NCBI RefSeq assembly: GCF_020177265.1
Contig: NZ_JAIVMC010000004.1
Span: 310,001 to 374,000, forward strand
Length of the DNA: 64,000 bases
Source of the DNA: Pseudooceanicola marinus
Lineage (GTDB): Bacteria > Pseudomonadota > Alphaproteobacteria > Rhodobacterales > Rhodobacteraceae
Direction: 5' to 3'
Shown: one piece after another, positions 44,360-52,336 of the stretch
Layout: each line of letters opens with the position of its first letter
How positions within the stretch are numbered: the stretch's first letter is position 1
Translations under genes and position numbers: made by a program
Notes under the pieces: generated by a model
What the model saw: the letters and a program-made list of their open reading frames with translations, nothing else
What the model was told of the DNA's origin: nothing
Databases searched by the model: none

Positions 44360-45579
44360 TCTTCAAACGTCCGCCGCTGCCCCATGAGGGCGACTTGCGG
44401 CTTGATCCCGAAGTCCGCGCCGGTATCGACGCGCGCCGCGCCCAGCCCTTCTCGGTCGAGGCGATGGTGGCGCAGATGCGCGACGGCACCCGCAGCGTCG
44501 CGGGCCGGGTGCTGGTCTTTGTCATCACCCTGGCGGCGGCGGTGATCTGCACGTTGCCCTTCCTGTTCCTGTCCGGCGCCGAGCTGGGTGTGACCCTCAG
44601 CGCCTTCCTGAACGGCAGCCTGGGCTCGCAGTTCGCCTTCGCCGAGACGCTGGTGCAGATGATCCCGTTGCTGATCGCCGGCATGGCCGTGGCGATCTCC
44701 TTCCACGGCGGGCTCTTCAACATGGGCGTCGAGGGGCAGCTGATCTTCGGCGGCCTGGTGGCCGGGATCATCGGGGCGGAGGTCGAGGCCCCGCCGCTCA
44801 TCCTGTCGGTGCTGGTCCTTCTGGGTGGGGTCGCAGGCGGCGCGCTGGCGGCCCTGGTGCCTGCCCTGCTGAAGGCCTATCGCGGCGTGCATGAGGTGGT
44901 GACCACCATCATGATGAACTTCGTCGCGACCTATTTCGCCATCTATGCCGTGGCCCCCGCCGGGCCCTTCGTGGCTGCCACCCAGCCCTCGGCCACCGAG
45001 AAGATCCCGCGTGACGCGCGCCTGCCGACCATCTGGGACGGCACCCGCCTGCATGCCGGTGTCATCATCGCCCTGGTCGCCGTGCTGGGCCTGTGGTGGC
45101 TTCTTTACCGCACGCCGCTTGGCTTCCGCATTCGCCTGATGGGCAAGAACGCCGGGGCCGCGCGGGCCAGTGGTGTGTCGGTGAAACGCACGATCATCAC
45201 CACGCTGCTGATCTCGGGCGGTTTCGGCGGCCTGGCGGGCGCGGTGCAGGTGCTTGGCGTCTACGGCCGCTTCTTCGACGCCTTCTCGGCCGGCTACGGC
45301 TGGGACGCCATCGCGGTGGCCCTGCTGGCCGCGCTGTCGCCCTTCGCACTGATCATCTCGGCCTTCTTCTTTGCCATGCTCGACAGTGGCGCGGTGCAGA
45401 TGCAGGCCGTGGCCGGGGTCAGCCGAGAGATGGTCGGCGTGGTCTCCGGTCTGGTCGTGGCCTTCGTCGCCATCCAGCCCTGGTTGCTTCATGGGCTGGA
45501 CCGGATGCGCGCCCGGCGTCGCACCCGGCGCGAGGCCGGCGCCCCCGTGACCCTGACCGACACCGGAGACGCGACATGA
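44356..45579 (+). CDS. BMP-type ABC transporter permease 1
   Basis: 407-aa permease of the YufP/NupP class, roughly ten hydrophobic segments after a 55-residue cytoplasmic N-terminus. Typical features are MIPLLIAGMAVAISFHGGLFNMGVEGQL and the coupling region RIRLMGKNAGAARASGVSVKR. It ends in a polar tail (RRTRREAGAPVTLTDTGD). Start and stop both overlap the neighbouring genes by ATGA, so the whole transporter is translated as one chain of coupled genes. Confidence 0.92.
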   Translation: MIFKRPPLPHEGDLRLDPEVRAGIDARRAQPFSVEAMVAQMRDGTRSVAGRVLVFVITLAAAVICTLPFLFLSGAELGVTLSAFLNGSLGSQFAFAETLVQMIPLLIAGMAVAISFHGGLFNMGVEGQLIFGGLVAGIIGAEVEAPPLILSVLVLLGGVAGGALAALVPALLKAYRGVHEVVTTIMMNFVATYFAIYAVAPAGPFVAATQPSATEKIPRDARLPTIWDGTRLHAGVIIALVAVLGLWWLLYRTPLGFRIRLMGKNAGAARASGVSVKRTIITTLLISGGFGGLAGAVQVLGVYGRFFDAFSAGYGWDAIAVALLAALSPFALIISAFFFAMLDSGAVQMQAVAGVSREMVGVVSGLVVAFVAIQPWLLHGLDRMRARRRTRREAGAPVTLTDTGDAT

Positions 45580-46499
45580 GCGATTTCTTCACCATCGCCC
45601 TCTTCGCCTCGGCCCTGCACCTGGCGGTGCCGATCATCCTGCCGATGCTGGGTGGCCTGCTGTGCGAACGTTCGGGCGTCATCAACATCGGGCTGGAGGG
45701 CATGATGCTGGGCGGAGCCTTCGGCGCCGTGGCCTTCAGCTATGTCACCGGCAATCCCTGGCTGGGCCTTCTGGGCGCCGTGGGCACCGGGCTACTGTCG
45801 GGGGTGATCCTGGCCACCATGTCGGTGCTGCTGCGCGGCGATCAGGTGATCGGGGCCACGGCCATCAATCTGGTCGGCGCGGGCCTGACCGCGGCGCTGG
45901 TGCCGATCATCTGGGGGATCGACGGCACCACGCCCTCGGTGCCCAAGGTGCCGACGCCGGAACTGCCCTTCGTCGGGCAGATCCCCCTGGTTGGTCCGCT
46001 GCTGGCAGAGCTGTCGGCCATCGACCTGGTGGCCTTTGCCCTGGTGGGCGCCGTCTGGTGGGTGCTGATGCGCACTGACATGGGCCTGCGCCTGCGCGCC
46101 TGCGGAGAAAGCGCCGCCGCCGCCGATGCCGCCGGGATCGACGTGACCCGGGTGCGCTTCATCGCCGTCACCCTGTCGGGGGTGCTGGCCGCCCTTGGTG
46201 GGGCCTACCTGTCGATTGTCACGCTGGATCTGTTCCAGGCCTCGATGACCCAGGGGCGTGGCTTCCTGGCGCTGGCCGCCATGGTCTTTGGCAAATGGCG
46301 CGTCGGCCCTGCCTTCCTGGTCTGCCTGGGCTTCGGCCTGGCCGATGCCATCGCCCTGCGCGCCCAGATCTTCACCCATGACCTGCCGCATGACCTGCTG
46401 TTCGCGTTGCCCTACGTGCTGGCGCTGGTCGCGCTGGCCACCTTCGTCGGACGGGCCACCGGCCCCGCCGACGTCGGCAAACCCTTCCGCCGGGCCTGA
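45576..46499 (+). CDS. BMP-type ABC transporter permease 2
   Basis: 307-aa permease of the YufQ/NupQ class with eight to nine hydrophobic segments. The conserved LCERSGVINIGLEGMMLGGAF region follows the first helix. The coupling loop GLRLRACGESAAAADAAGIDVTR would contact the ATPase. It pairs with permease 1 as a heterodimer. The Rieske oxygenase gene starts 27 bp after its stop. Confidence 0.92.
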   Translation: MSDFFTIALFASALHLAVPIILPMLGGLLCERSGVINIGLEGMMLGGAFGAVAFSYVTGNPWLGLLGAVGTGLLSGVILATMSVLLRGDQVIGATAINLVGAGLTAALVPIIWGIDGTTPSVPKVPTPELPFVGQIPLVGPLLAELSAIDLVAFALVGAVWWVLMRTDMGLRLRACGESAAAADAAGIDVTRVRFIAVTLSGVLAALGGAYLSIVTLDLFQASMTQGRGFLALAAMVFGKWRVGPAFLVCLGFGLADAIALRAQIFTHDLPHDLLFALPYVLALVALATFVGRATGPADVGKPFRRA

Positions 46500-46526
46500 G
46501 CCCGCCCAAGATCACGGAGACGTCCG

Positions 46527-47588
46527 ATGTATGTCAGTGAAATCCCCGCCCTGCGCGACTACTGGTATCCGGTGGCCTACAGCAGCGATCTGACCGACGC
46601 GCCCCGCGCCGTGCGCCTGCTGTCCGACAACTACGTCATCTGGCGCGGCGAGGGGGGCAAGGTGGCCTGCGCCGTCGACGAATGCCCGCACCGGGCCGCC
46701 CGCCTGTCGCAGGGCTGGGTCGAGGGGGGCGACATCATCTGCCCCTACCACGGCTGGGCCTTCAACGGCTCGGGCGCCTGCACGCGCATTCCGCAGAATG
46801 ACCCGGACAAGCCGATCCCGCCGCGCGCCCGCACCCTGCCGATGCTGGTGGAGGAGAAATACGGGCTGATCTGGGTCTGTGTCGGCATGCCCCGCGAAGA
46901 CATCCCTTTGTTGCCGGAACTGGAGGAGGGCGGCTTTACCCTGATCCACGAGATGATGGAGGTCTGGGACACCTCGGCGCCGCGGGTCATCGACAACGCA
47001 CTGGACATCTCCCACGTTGCCTGGACGCACCGCAACACCATCGGTGACAGCAATGCCTCGCAATTCGAGAGCTTCGAGATCTTCCGCGATGGCCACGACC
47101 TGTCGGCGCGCATCAGCTATCGCGCCCGGGTAACCGAGGCACTGCGCAAGAATACCGGGCTGACAGGGGACTACACCATCCGGGTCACCAATTCGCAGCT
47201 GGTGCAGCCGCTGATGTACAAGGACGTGATGGAATACGAGAACGGGCTGCGCCACGTCCTCTACAAGACCGCCACGCCGGTGGACGACAGCCATACGCTG
47301 TTCTGCCAGTTCATCGCCCGCAACGATAACCCGGACGCGGAAAAGGTGGCGGGTATCGTCGCCCTCGACCGTCGCATCCAGTCCGAGGACAAGGAGTTGC
47401 TGGCCGGCGTCCGCCCCGAGTTCCCCCTGGACATGCAGACCGAGATGCACACCCGCGCCGACCGGATGACGGTGGAATACCGCAAGATCCTGGCGGAGCT
47501 GGCGGCGGAAAACTCGGATGTTACCCCGGATGAGGCCTGGGCTCGCCCCTTCCTGGCCTCCGTCAAGGCTCAGCGGTCCCCGCGCTGA
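46527..47588 (+). CDS. Rieske non-heme iron oxygenase, alpha-subunit type
   Basis: 353-aa oxygenase of the VanA/NdmA-like homotrimeric class, enzymes that often remove methyl or alkyl groups from aromatic O- or N-substituted substrates. The Rieske [2Fe-2S] site has Cys53-x-His55 (CPH) and Cys72-x-x-His75 (CPYH). The mononuclear iron site has Asp160-x2-His163-x4-His168 in NALDISHVAWTH. The start follows GGAGACG. It is the last gene of the importer operon and ends at a strong hairpin, so its substrate is presumably what the BMP transporter brings in. No reductase or ferredoxin gene is nearby. Confidence 0.9.
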   Translation: MYVSEIPALRDYWYPVAYSSDLTDAPRAVRLLSDNYVIWRGEGGKVACAVDECPHRAARLSQGWVEGGDIICPYHGWAFNGSGACTRIPQNDPDKPIPPRARTLPMLVEEKYGLIWVCVGMPREDIPLLPELEEGGFTLIHEMMEVWDTSAPRVIDNALDISHVAWTHRNTIGDSNASQFESFEIFRDGHDLSARISYRARVTEALRKNTGLTGDYTIRVTNSQLVQPLMYKDVMEYENGLRHVLYKTATPVDDSHTLFCQFIARNDNPDAEKVAGIVALDRRIQSEDKELLAGVRPEFPLDMQTEMHTRADRMTVEYRKILAELAAENSDVTPDEAWARPFLASVKAQRSPR

Positions 47589-47592
47589 GTCG

Positions 47593-47638
47593 CATGGCCG
47601 CGGCGCACATCCCACGTCACGCCGCGGTCATGCCTTTT
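47593..47638 (+). terminator. Terminator of the kinase-LOG-ABC-Rieske operon
   Basis: 13-bp stem CATGGCCGCGGCG / CGCCGCGGTCATG (one G-U) with a 14-nt loop, followed by CCTTTT. Confidence 0.8.
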
Positions 47639-47646
47639 CTGACACC

Positions 47647-48048
47647 TCAGCGATCGCAGTTGATCATCCAGGGCACGCCGAAGCGATCCCGGCAGGTGCC
47701 GAACCCCTGGGCCCAGAAATTCGGGGCGAAGGGCAGGATCACCTCGCCCCGGTCCGACAGCCGCAGGAACAGGTGATGGGCGATGCCGGGATCCTCGTCG
47801 TCGATCTCGATCGCGAACCCCATGTAGTTGATCGGTGCCTCGGGCCCGTCCCGGTCCGACACCATGATCTCGGCGTAGGAGGAGGTCAGGTGGCCGTGCA
47901 TCAGCCAGTGATGTTTCTCCCGAGGCAGGGGCGGGGGTTCCGGCATGTCGGCATAGGTCAGCACATGCTCGATCTCACCCCCGAGCACTTCGGCATAGAA
48001 ATTCAACGCGCTGCGCGCCTGGCCGTTGAAGAACAGGTAAATGGACAT
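47647..48048 (-). CDS. VOC-family (PhnB-like glyoxalase superfamily) protein
   Basis: 133-aa protein of the vicinal-oxygen-chelate fold. I start it at ATG 48048, where the conserved opening MSIYLFFNGQARSALNFYAEVLGG begins. The upstream in-frame extension lacks family features. Other marks are HGHLTSSYAEIMVSD and the closing FGVPWMINCD, as in PhnB/3-demethylubiquinone-methyltransferase-like proteins. It is convergent with the Rieske operon and is probably unrelated to it. The substrate is unknown. Confidence 0.85.
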   Translation of the reverse strand: MSIYLFFNGQARSALNFYAEVLGGEIEHVLTYADMPEPPPLPREKHHWLMHGHLTSSYAEIMVSDRDGPEAPINYMGFAIEIDDEDPGIAHHLFLRLSDRGEVILPFAPNFWAQGFGTCRDRFGVPWMINCDR

Positions 48049-48176
48049 CTGAAAAATCCCGGTCTCGTCTCCGCAACGGAGAGAGCCCCCACCAGTGCCC
48101 ATCATATCACGGATCGGCTTGCGACAAAGCCCCTTGGGTCTTATGAGGCGCAGGAACCTTAGATTGGAGTAACGCC

Positions 48177-49274
48177 ATGGGCTTCAGGATGGGCATCGTG
48201 GGGCTGCCGAACGTCGGCAAGTCGACCCTGTTCAACGCGCTGACCAAGACCGCCGCGGCCCAGGCCGCCAACTTCCCCTTCTGCACGATCGAACCGAACG
48301 TGGGCGAGGTGAACGTGCCGGACCGCCGTCTGGACGCGCTGGCCGAGATCGCCGGATCGAAACAGATCATCCCCGCGCGGATGACCTTCGTCGACATCGC
48401 GGGCCTTGTGAAGGGCGCCAGCCAGGGCGAAGGCCTGGGCAACCAGTTCCTCGCCAACATCCGTGAAACCGATGCCATCGCCCATGTGCTGCGCTGCTTC
48501 GAGGATGGCGACATCACCCACGTCGACGGCCGGGTGGACCCGGTGGCCGATGCCGAGGTGATCGAGACCGAGCTGATGCTGTCGGATCTGGAAAGCATCG
48601 AGAAGCGCCGCGCCAACCTGGTGCGCAAGCTGAAGGGCAACGACAAGGAAGCGCAGCAGCAGGACCGTCTGCTGGCCGCGGCCCAGGCCGCGCTGGAAGA
48701 CGGCAAGCCCGCCCGCGTGGTCGAGGTGGACGCAGAGGACCTGAAGGCCTGGAAGGGCCTGCAGCTGCTGACCACCAAACCCGTCCTCTATGTCTGCAAC
48801 GTGAACGAGGAAGACGCAGCGGCAGGCAACCAGTTCTCACGAGCCGTGGAAGAGATGGCCGCCGCGCAGGGCGCCGGCACCGTGCTGATCTCCGCCCGGA
48901 TCGAGGAGGAGATCTCCCAGCTCGACGCCGAGGAAGCCGAGATGTTCCTGGGCGAGATGGGCCTGGAGGAAGCGGGCCTCGACCGCCTGATCCGCGCCGG
49001 CTACGATCTGCTGCACTTGGAAACCTACTTCACCGTTGGCCCGAAGGAGGCGCGCGCCTGGACGATCAGGCAGGGCACCCTGGCACCCCAGGCCGCCGGC
49101 GTCATCCACGGCGATTTCGAGAAGGGCTTCATCCGGGCGGAGACCATCGCCTTTGACGACTACATCGCCTGCAAGGGCGAAAGCGGCGCCAAGGAAGCGG
49201 GCAAGATGCGCGCCGAGGGCAAGGCCTACGAGGTGAAGGACGGCGACGTCCTGCATTTCCTCTTCAACACCTGA
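48177..49274 (+). CDS. ychF: Redox-responsive ribosome-binding ATPase YchF
   Basis: 365-aa Obg-family P-loop protein (OLA1/YchF) that binds ribosomes and prefers ATP. The G1 loop GLPNVGKST at 9-17 and the DIAGLVKGASQGEGLGN switch are present. The GTPase NKxD motif is replaced by NVNEED, in line with ATP preference. The C-terminal TGS-like domain has EARAWTIRQGTLAPQAAGVIHGDFE in two conserved blocks. The start follows GGAGTAACGCC. It is followed by its own terminator. Confidence 0.96.
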   Translation: MGFRMGIVGLPNVGKSTLFNALTKTAAAQAANFPFCTIEPNVGEVNVPDRRLDALAEIAGSKQIIPARMTFVDIAGLVKGASQGEGLGNQFLANIRETDAIAHVLRCFEDGDITHVDGRVDPVADAEVIETELMLSDLESIEKRRANLVRKLKGNDKEAQQQDRLLAAAQAALEDGKPARVVEVDAEDLKAWKGLQLLTTKPVLYVCNVNEEDAAAGNQFSRAVEEMAAAQGAGTVLISARIEEEISQLDAEEAEMFLGEMGLEEAGLDRLIRAGYDLLHLETYFTVGPKEARAWTIRQGTLAPQAAGVIHGDFEKGFIRAETIAFDDYIACKGESGAKEAGKMRAEGKAYEVKDGDVLHFLFNT

Positions 49275-49316
49275 GGTCCGCTGCCGGCCTGCGCCGCCGC
49301 TCCCGCAAGATCACGA

Positions 49317-49347
49317 GCCGCCCCGTTCCGGGGCGGCTTCGTCGTTT
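49317..49347 (+). terminator. Terminator of ychF
   Basis: Eight-bp perfect stem GCCGCCCC / GGGGCGGC with a GTTCC loop, then TTCGTCGTTT. Confidence 0.8.
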
Positions 49348-49493
49348 CAGGCCCCTGGCGTCTCTGCCTGGCTCCTGTCCCTGGCCGCTCCCTCCGACAG
49401 CTGTCGGCTCCTCTTTTCCGCGCCCGGGACTTTTTGCCAATCGCGGCACTTTCGCCTTGTACTCTCCGGGTTTGCTTGGATATACGCGTCGGC

Positions 49494-49583
49494 GGAGACG
49501 TGGCCGAGTGGTCGAAGGCGCTCCCCTGCTAAGGGAGTAGGCGGGAAACCGTCTCGAGGGTTCGAATCCCTTCGTCTCCGCCA
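49494..49583 (+). tRNA. tRNA-Ser (anticodon GCT), CCA encoded
   Basis: Class II tRNA of 90 nt: acceptor GGAGACG pairing with CGTCTCC, anticodon stem CTCCC / GGGAG with loop CTGCTAA, a long variable arm (TAGGCGGGAAACCGTCTC), T-loop GGTTCGAATCC, discriminator G and genomic CCA. Confidence 0.97.
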
Positions 49584-49638
49584 TACCTCACAACATTCCA
49601 GAGTCGGTGGCGCCGCCCCGGTCGGGCTGTGCCGGGGA

Positions 49639-50577
49639 CTAGGCCCCTCGGTCCTGATCGGTCGTGCTTTCCGCCTGGCTGTGCGCCAGGGCCTGCAGGG
49701 CGCGTAGCAGCTTGACCGCAGCCGGGGGCAGTTGGCCCATGCGGCGGCGGTAGATCTGGAAGGTGCGTCGGAAGGTCAGTTCCGGAATCGGCAGGGCGAC
49801 CAGATCGCCCGCTTCGACCTCCAGCGCGACCAGGCCGCGTGGCATCCAGCACATCTGGCCGCCCTGGACCGTCATGCTTTTCAGCATGTTCACTGAACGT
49901 GACAGCACCCCGATCTCCACCGTTTCGACGCCTCGGGCGAAGAACCGGCGTTGCAATTCGCGCGTGATCGGCGTGTCGAGCGGGGGCAGGGCCCAGGGGT
50001 GGCCGGCGGCCTCCGGCAGGGGGATCCTGTCGCGGCCCGCGAGCGGGTGGTGGGGCGATGCGAAGACCTCGACCAAGTCGTGCAGGGGATCGGGGCAGGC
50101 CAGGGTGATCTCGTCGTCCAGATAGGGTTCGGGAGAGATCGCCAGGTCAACCTCGCCCCGTTTCAGCGCCGTCAGCAGCTTGTCCTCGATCTCTTCGGTG
50201 ACCTGGGCCTGCAGGCCGGGCTGGTCCGCCAGCAGCGATTGCAGCGCCGTCGCCAGGTGACCCGAGACCACACTGCCGACGCCGCCCACGCGCACCACGC
50301 CCTTGCTGGCGCCGCGCAGCGAATCCAGCAGGTCCTCGGCATTGGCCATCTCGGCATCGACGGTGCTGGCGTAGGGCAGGAAGGCCTTGCCGTATACATT
50401 CAGCGTCACGCCGGTGGTGGTGCGGTCGAACAGCGGGGCACCCAGATGCGCCTCCAGCCGCCGGATGATCCGGGTCACGGCGGGCTGTGTCAGGTGCATC
50501 TCCCGCGCGGCCCGGCCGAAACTGCCGTGTTTCGCGGTGGCGAGGAAGGTCGAAAGCGTGCGCTGATCCCAGGTCAT
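49639..50577 (-). CDS. LysR-family transcriptional regulator
   Basis: 312-aa regulator starting at ATG 50577. The N-terminal winged helix is classical: LSTFLATAKHGSFGRAAREMHLTQPAVTRIIRRLE, split here into the recognition block LTQPAVTRII. The effector domain (90-300) follows. It is divergent from the benzoylformate-decarboxylase-like operon, with two palindromes in the 115-bp gap, one of which has the LysR T-N11-A form and overlaps its own start codon. It probably activates the TRAP/decarboxylase operon with the transported acid or a product as inducer. Confidence 0.92.
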   Translation of the reverse strand: MTWDQRTLSTFLATAKHGSFGRAAREMHLTQPAVTRIIRRLEAHLGAPLFDRTTTGVTLNVYGKAFLPYASTVDAEMANAEDLLDSLRGASKGVVRVGGVGSVVSGHLATALQSLLADQPGLQAQVTEEIEDKLLTALKRGEVDLAISPEPYLDDEITLACPDPLHDLVEVFASPHHPLAGRDRIPLPEAAGHPWALPPLDTPITRELQRRFFARGVETVEIGVLSRSVNMLKSMTVQGGQMCWMPRGLVALEVEAGDLVALPIPELTFRRTFQIYRRRMGQLPPAAVKLLRALQALAHSQAESTTDQDRGA

Positions 50578-50590
50578 ACCGAAACGGTAT
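50576..50590. promoter_or_regulatory. LysR-type T-N11-A palindrome
   Basis: Perfect inverted repeat ATACCG-AAA-CGGTAT spanning the lysR start codon, with the T-N11-A spacing of LysR boxes. It is the likely autoregulatory/recognition site. Confidence 0.65.
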
Positions 50591-50593
50591 GGG

Positions 50594-50603
50594 TATGCGC
50601 ATA
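50594..50603. promoter_or_regulatory. 10-bp palindrome TATGCGCATA
   Basis: Perfect palindrome three bases from the T-N11-A box, in the same lysR/decarboxylase divergent region. It could be the second (activation) LysR contact site. Confidence 0.45.
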
Positions 50604-50692
50604 GAATGACAATTCCCTTTGGTGTTTCGGATCTGCGAAGATGTATGCATGAAGAGGAAGACCCCCGGGCTTGTCCGGGGTGGGGAGGAGAT

Positions 50693-52276
50693 ATGACCCG
50701 ATCGGGTTCGGCGCATGGCACGACCGTGCGCGAGGCTGTGTTCCAGCTGCTGCGCCACCATGGCATGACGACGATCTTCGGCAATCCCGGTTCGACCGAG
50801 TTGCCGCTGTTCAGCGATCTGCCGGAGGGGTTCCGCTATGTCACCGGGTTGCAGGAATCCATCGTGGTCGCCATGGCGGACGGTCATGCACTGGCCTCCG
50901 GTGGGCCGGCTTTCGTGAACCTGCATTCGGCCGCCGGTGTGGGCCATGCCATGGGCAGCATCTATTCGGCCTTTCGCAACCGGGCGCCGGTGGTCATCAC
51001 CGCCGGTCAGCAGAGCCGCCCGTTGCTGCGCGCCGATCCTTTCCTCTACTCCGAGGCGCCGACCGAGCTGCCGCAGCCCTACGTGAAGTGGGCGATCGAA
51101 CCTGCACGGGCCGAGGATGTGCCGGCGGCCATTGCGCGGGCCATCCACATGGCCTGCCTGCCGCCCGCCGGGCCGGTCTTCGTGTCGATCCCGCTGGATG
51201 ACTGGGGGCAGCCCTGCGATCTGCCCGCCCTTCGGGAGGTCACGGGCCGGGCGCAGCCCGACGCGGCTACGCTGGCGGAGATCGCCGCGCAGTTGAACGG
51301 GGCCGCCGATCCGGTGTTCGTCGTGGGCGCGGGGCTGGACGCCGACGGCGCCTGGGACGCGGCGGTGGAGCTGGCCGAACACCATCAGGCGGCGGTCTGG
51401 GTCGCGCCGCTGTCCTCGCGCTGTTCCTTCCCCGAAAGCCACCCCCTGTTCGCCGGCTTCCTGCCCGCGAACGAGGCGGATATTTCGCGCCTGCTGACCG
51501 GGCATGACCTGATCGTCACGCTGGGCGCGCCGGTCTTTACCTATCACTACGAGATGCCGGGGCAGATCCCGCCCGAGGGCGCGACGCTGGTGCAGATCGT
51601 CAGCGATCCGAAACAGGCGGCCTCGGCGGTCTGCGGCACCTCGCTGGTCGGCGATCTGGAGCTGTCGTTGCGCGCGTTGCAGGCCGGCGCCGCGACCCCC
51701 CGGCCGAAACGCCCCGCACCCCTGCGGGAGATCCAGGCACCGGGGCCCGCGAAGGGAATATCTTCGGCCATGGCGCTGGACGCGCTGCGGCGGCTGCGCC
51801 CCGCCGACGGCATCGTGGTGGAGGAGGCGCCCTCGAGCCGCGATGACGTCCACGACCACCTGCCCATCGATCGCGCCGGGGGCTTCTTCGCCACGGCCAG
51901 CGGGGGGTTGGGCTATGCGCTGCCCGCCGCCGTGGGGGTGGCAATGGCCAACCCCGGCGAGACGGTTCTTGCAATTCTGGGCGACGGGTCGTCCATGTAC
52001 TCGGTCCAGGGACTTTGGAGCGCGGTAGAACATGACGCTGACGTGCTTTTCGTCGTGCTCAACAACGGCGGCTATGCCGCGCTGAAGGGCTTTGCCGGTA
52101 ACAAGGAGGTGGTCGGCTGCGACATCGGTCACCTGTCGCTGGCGGCGCTTGCAGAAGGGCAGGGATGCCCGGCGCAGCAGGTGACGGACCCGGCAAAGCT
52201 GGATGGCGTATTGAGCAAAGCATTCGCGGCCGGAGGAGGGCCGCGCCTCGTGGAGGTCATGATCGACCGGGGCTGA
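50693..52276 (+). CDS. Thiamine-diphosphate enzyme, benzoylformate decarboxylase-like
   Basis: 527-aa ThDP-dependent 2-oxoacid decarboxylase. ATG 50693 is chosen for its GGGGAGGAG signal. Residues matching benzoylformate decarboxylase are Ser34 in GNPGSTELPLF, the cofactor-activating Glu55 in TGLQES, His78 in NLHSAAG and His250 in PESHPLFAG. The ThDP/Mg motif is LGDGSSMYS followed by VVLNNGGYAALKG. It would turn an aromatic or branched 2-oxoacid into an aldehyde. A TRAP importer and an aldehyde dehydrogenase follow in the same operon, which supports this. The exact substrate is not proven, so I give no gene symbol. Confidence 0.87.
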   Translation: MTRSGSAHGTTVREAVFQLLRHHGMTTIFGNPGSTELPLFSDLPEGFRYVTGLQESIVVAMADGHALASGGPAFVNLHSAAGVGHAMGSIYSAFRNRAPVVITAGQQSRPLLRADPFLYSEAPTELPQPYVKWAIEPARAEDVPAAIARAIHMACLPPAGPVFVSIPLDDWGQPCDLPALREVTGRAQPDAATLAEIAAQLNGAADPVFVVGAGLDADGAWDAAVELAEHHQAAVWVAPLSSRCSFPESHPLFAGFLPANEADISRLLTGHDLIVTLGAPVFTYHYEMPGQIPPEGATLVQIVSDPKQAASAVCGTSLVGDLELSLRALQAGAATPRPKRPAPLREIQAPGPAKGISSAMALDALRRLRPADGIVVEEAPSSRDDVHDHLPIDRAGGFFATASGGLGYALPAAVGVAMANPGETVLAILGDGSSMYSVQGLWSAVEHDADVLFVVLNNGGYAALKGFAGNKEVVGCDIGHLSLAALAEGQGCPAQQVTDPAKLDGVLSKAFAAGGGPRLVEVMIDRG

Positions 52277-52336
52277 CCGCCCCGACGCGACCTGCGCGAC
52301 CAAGACCAAGGCAACACTCTCTAGGAGGAGGAAGAG

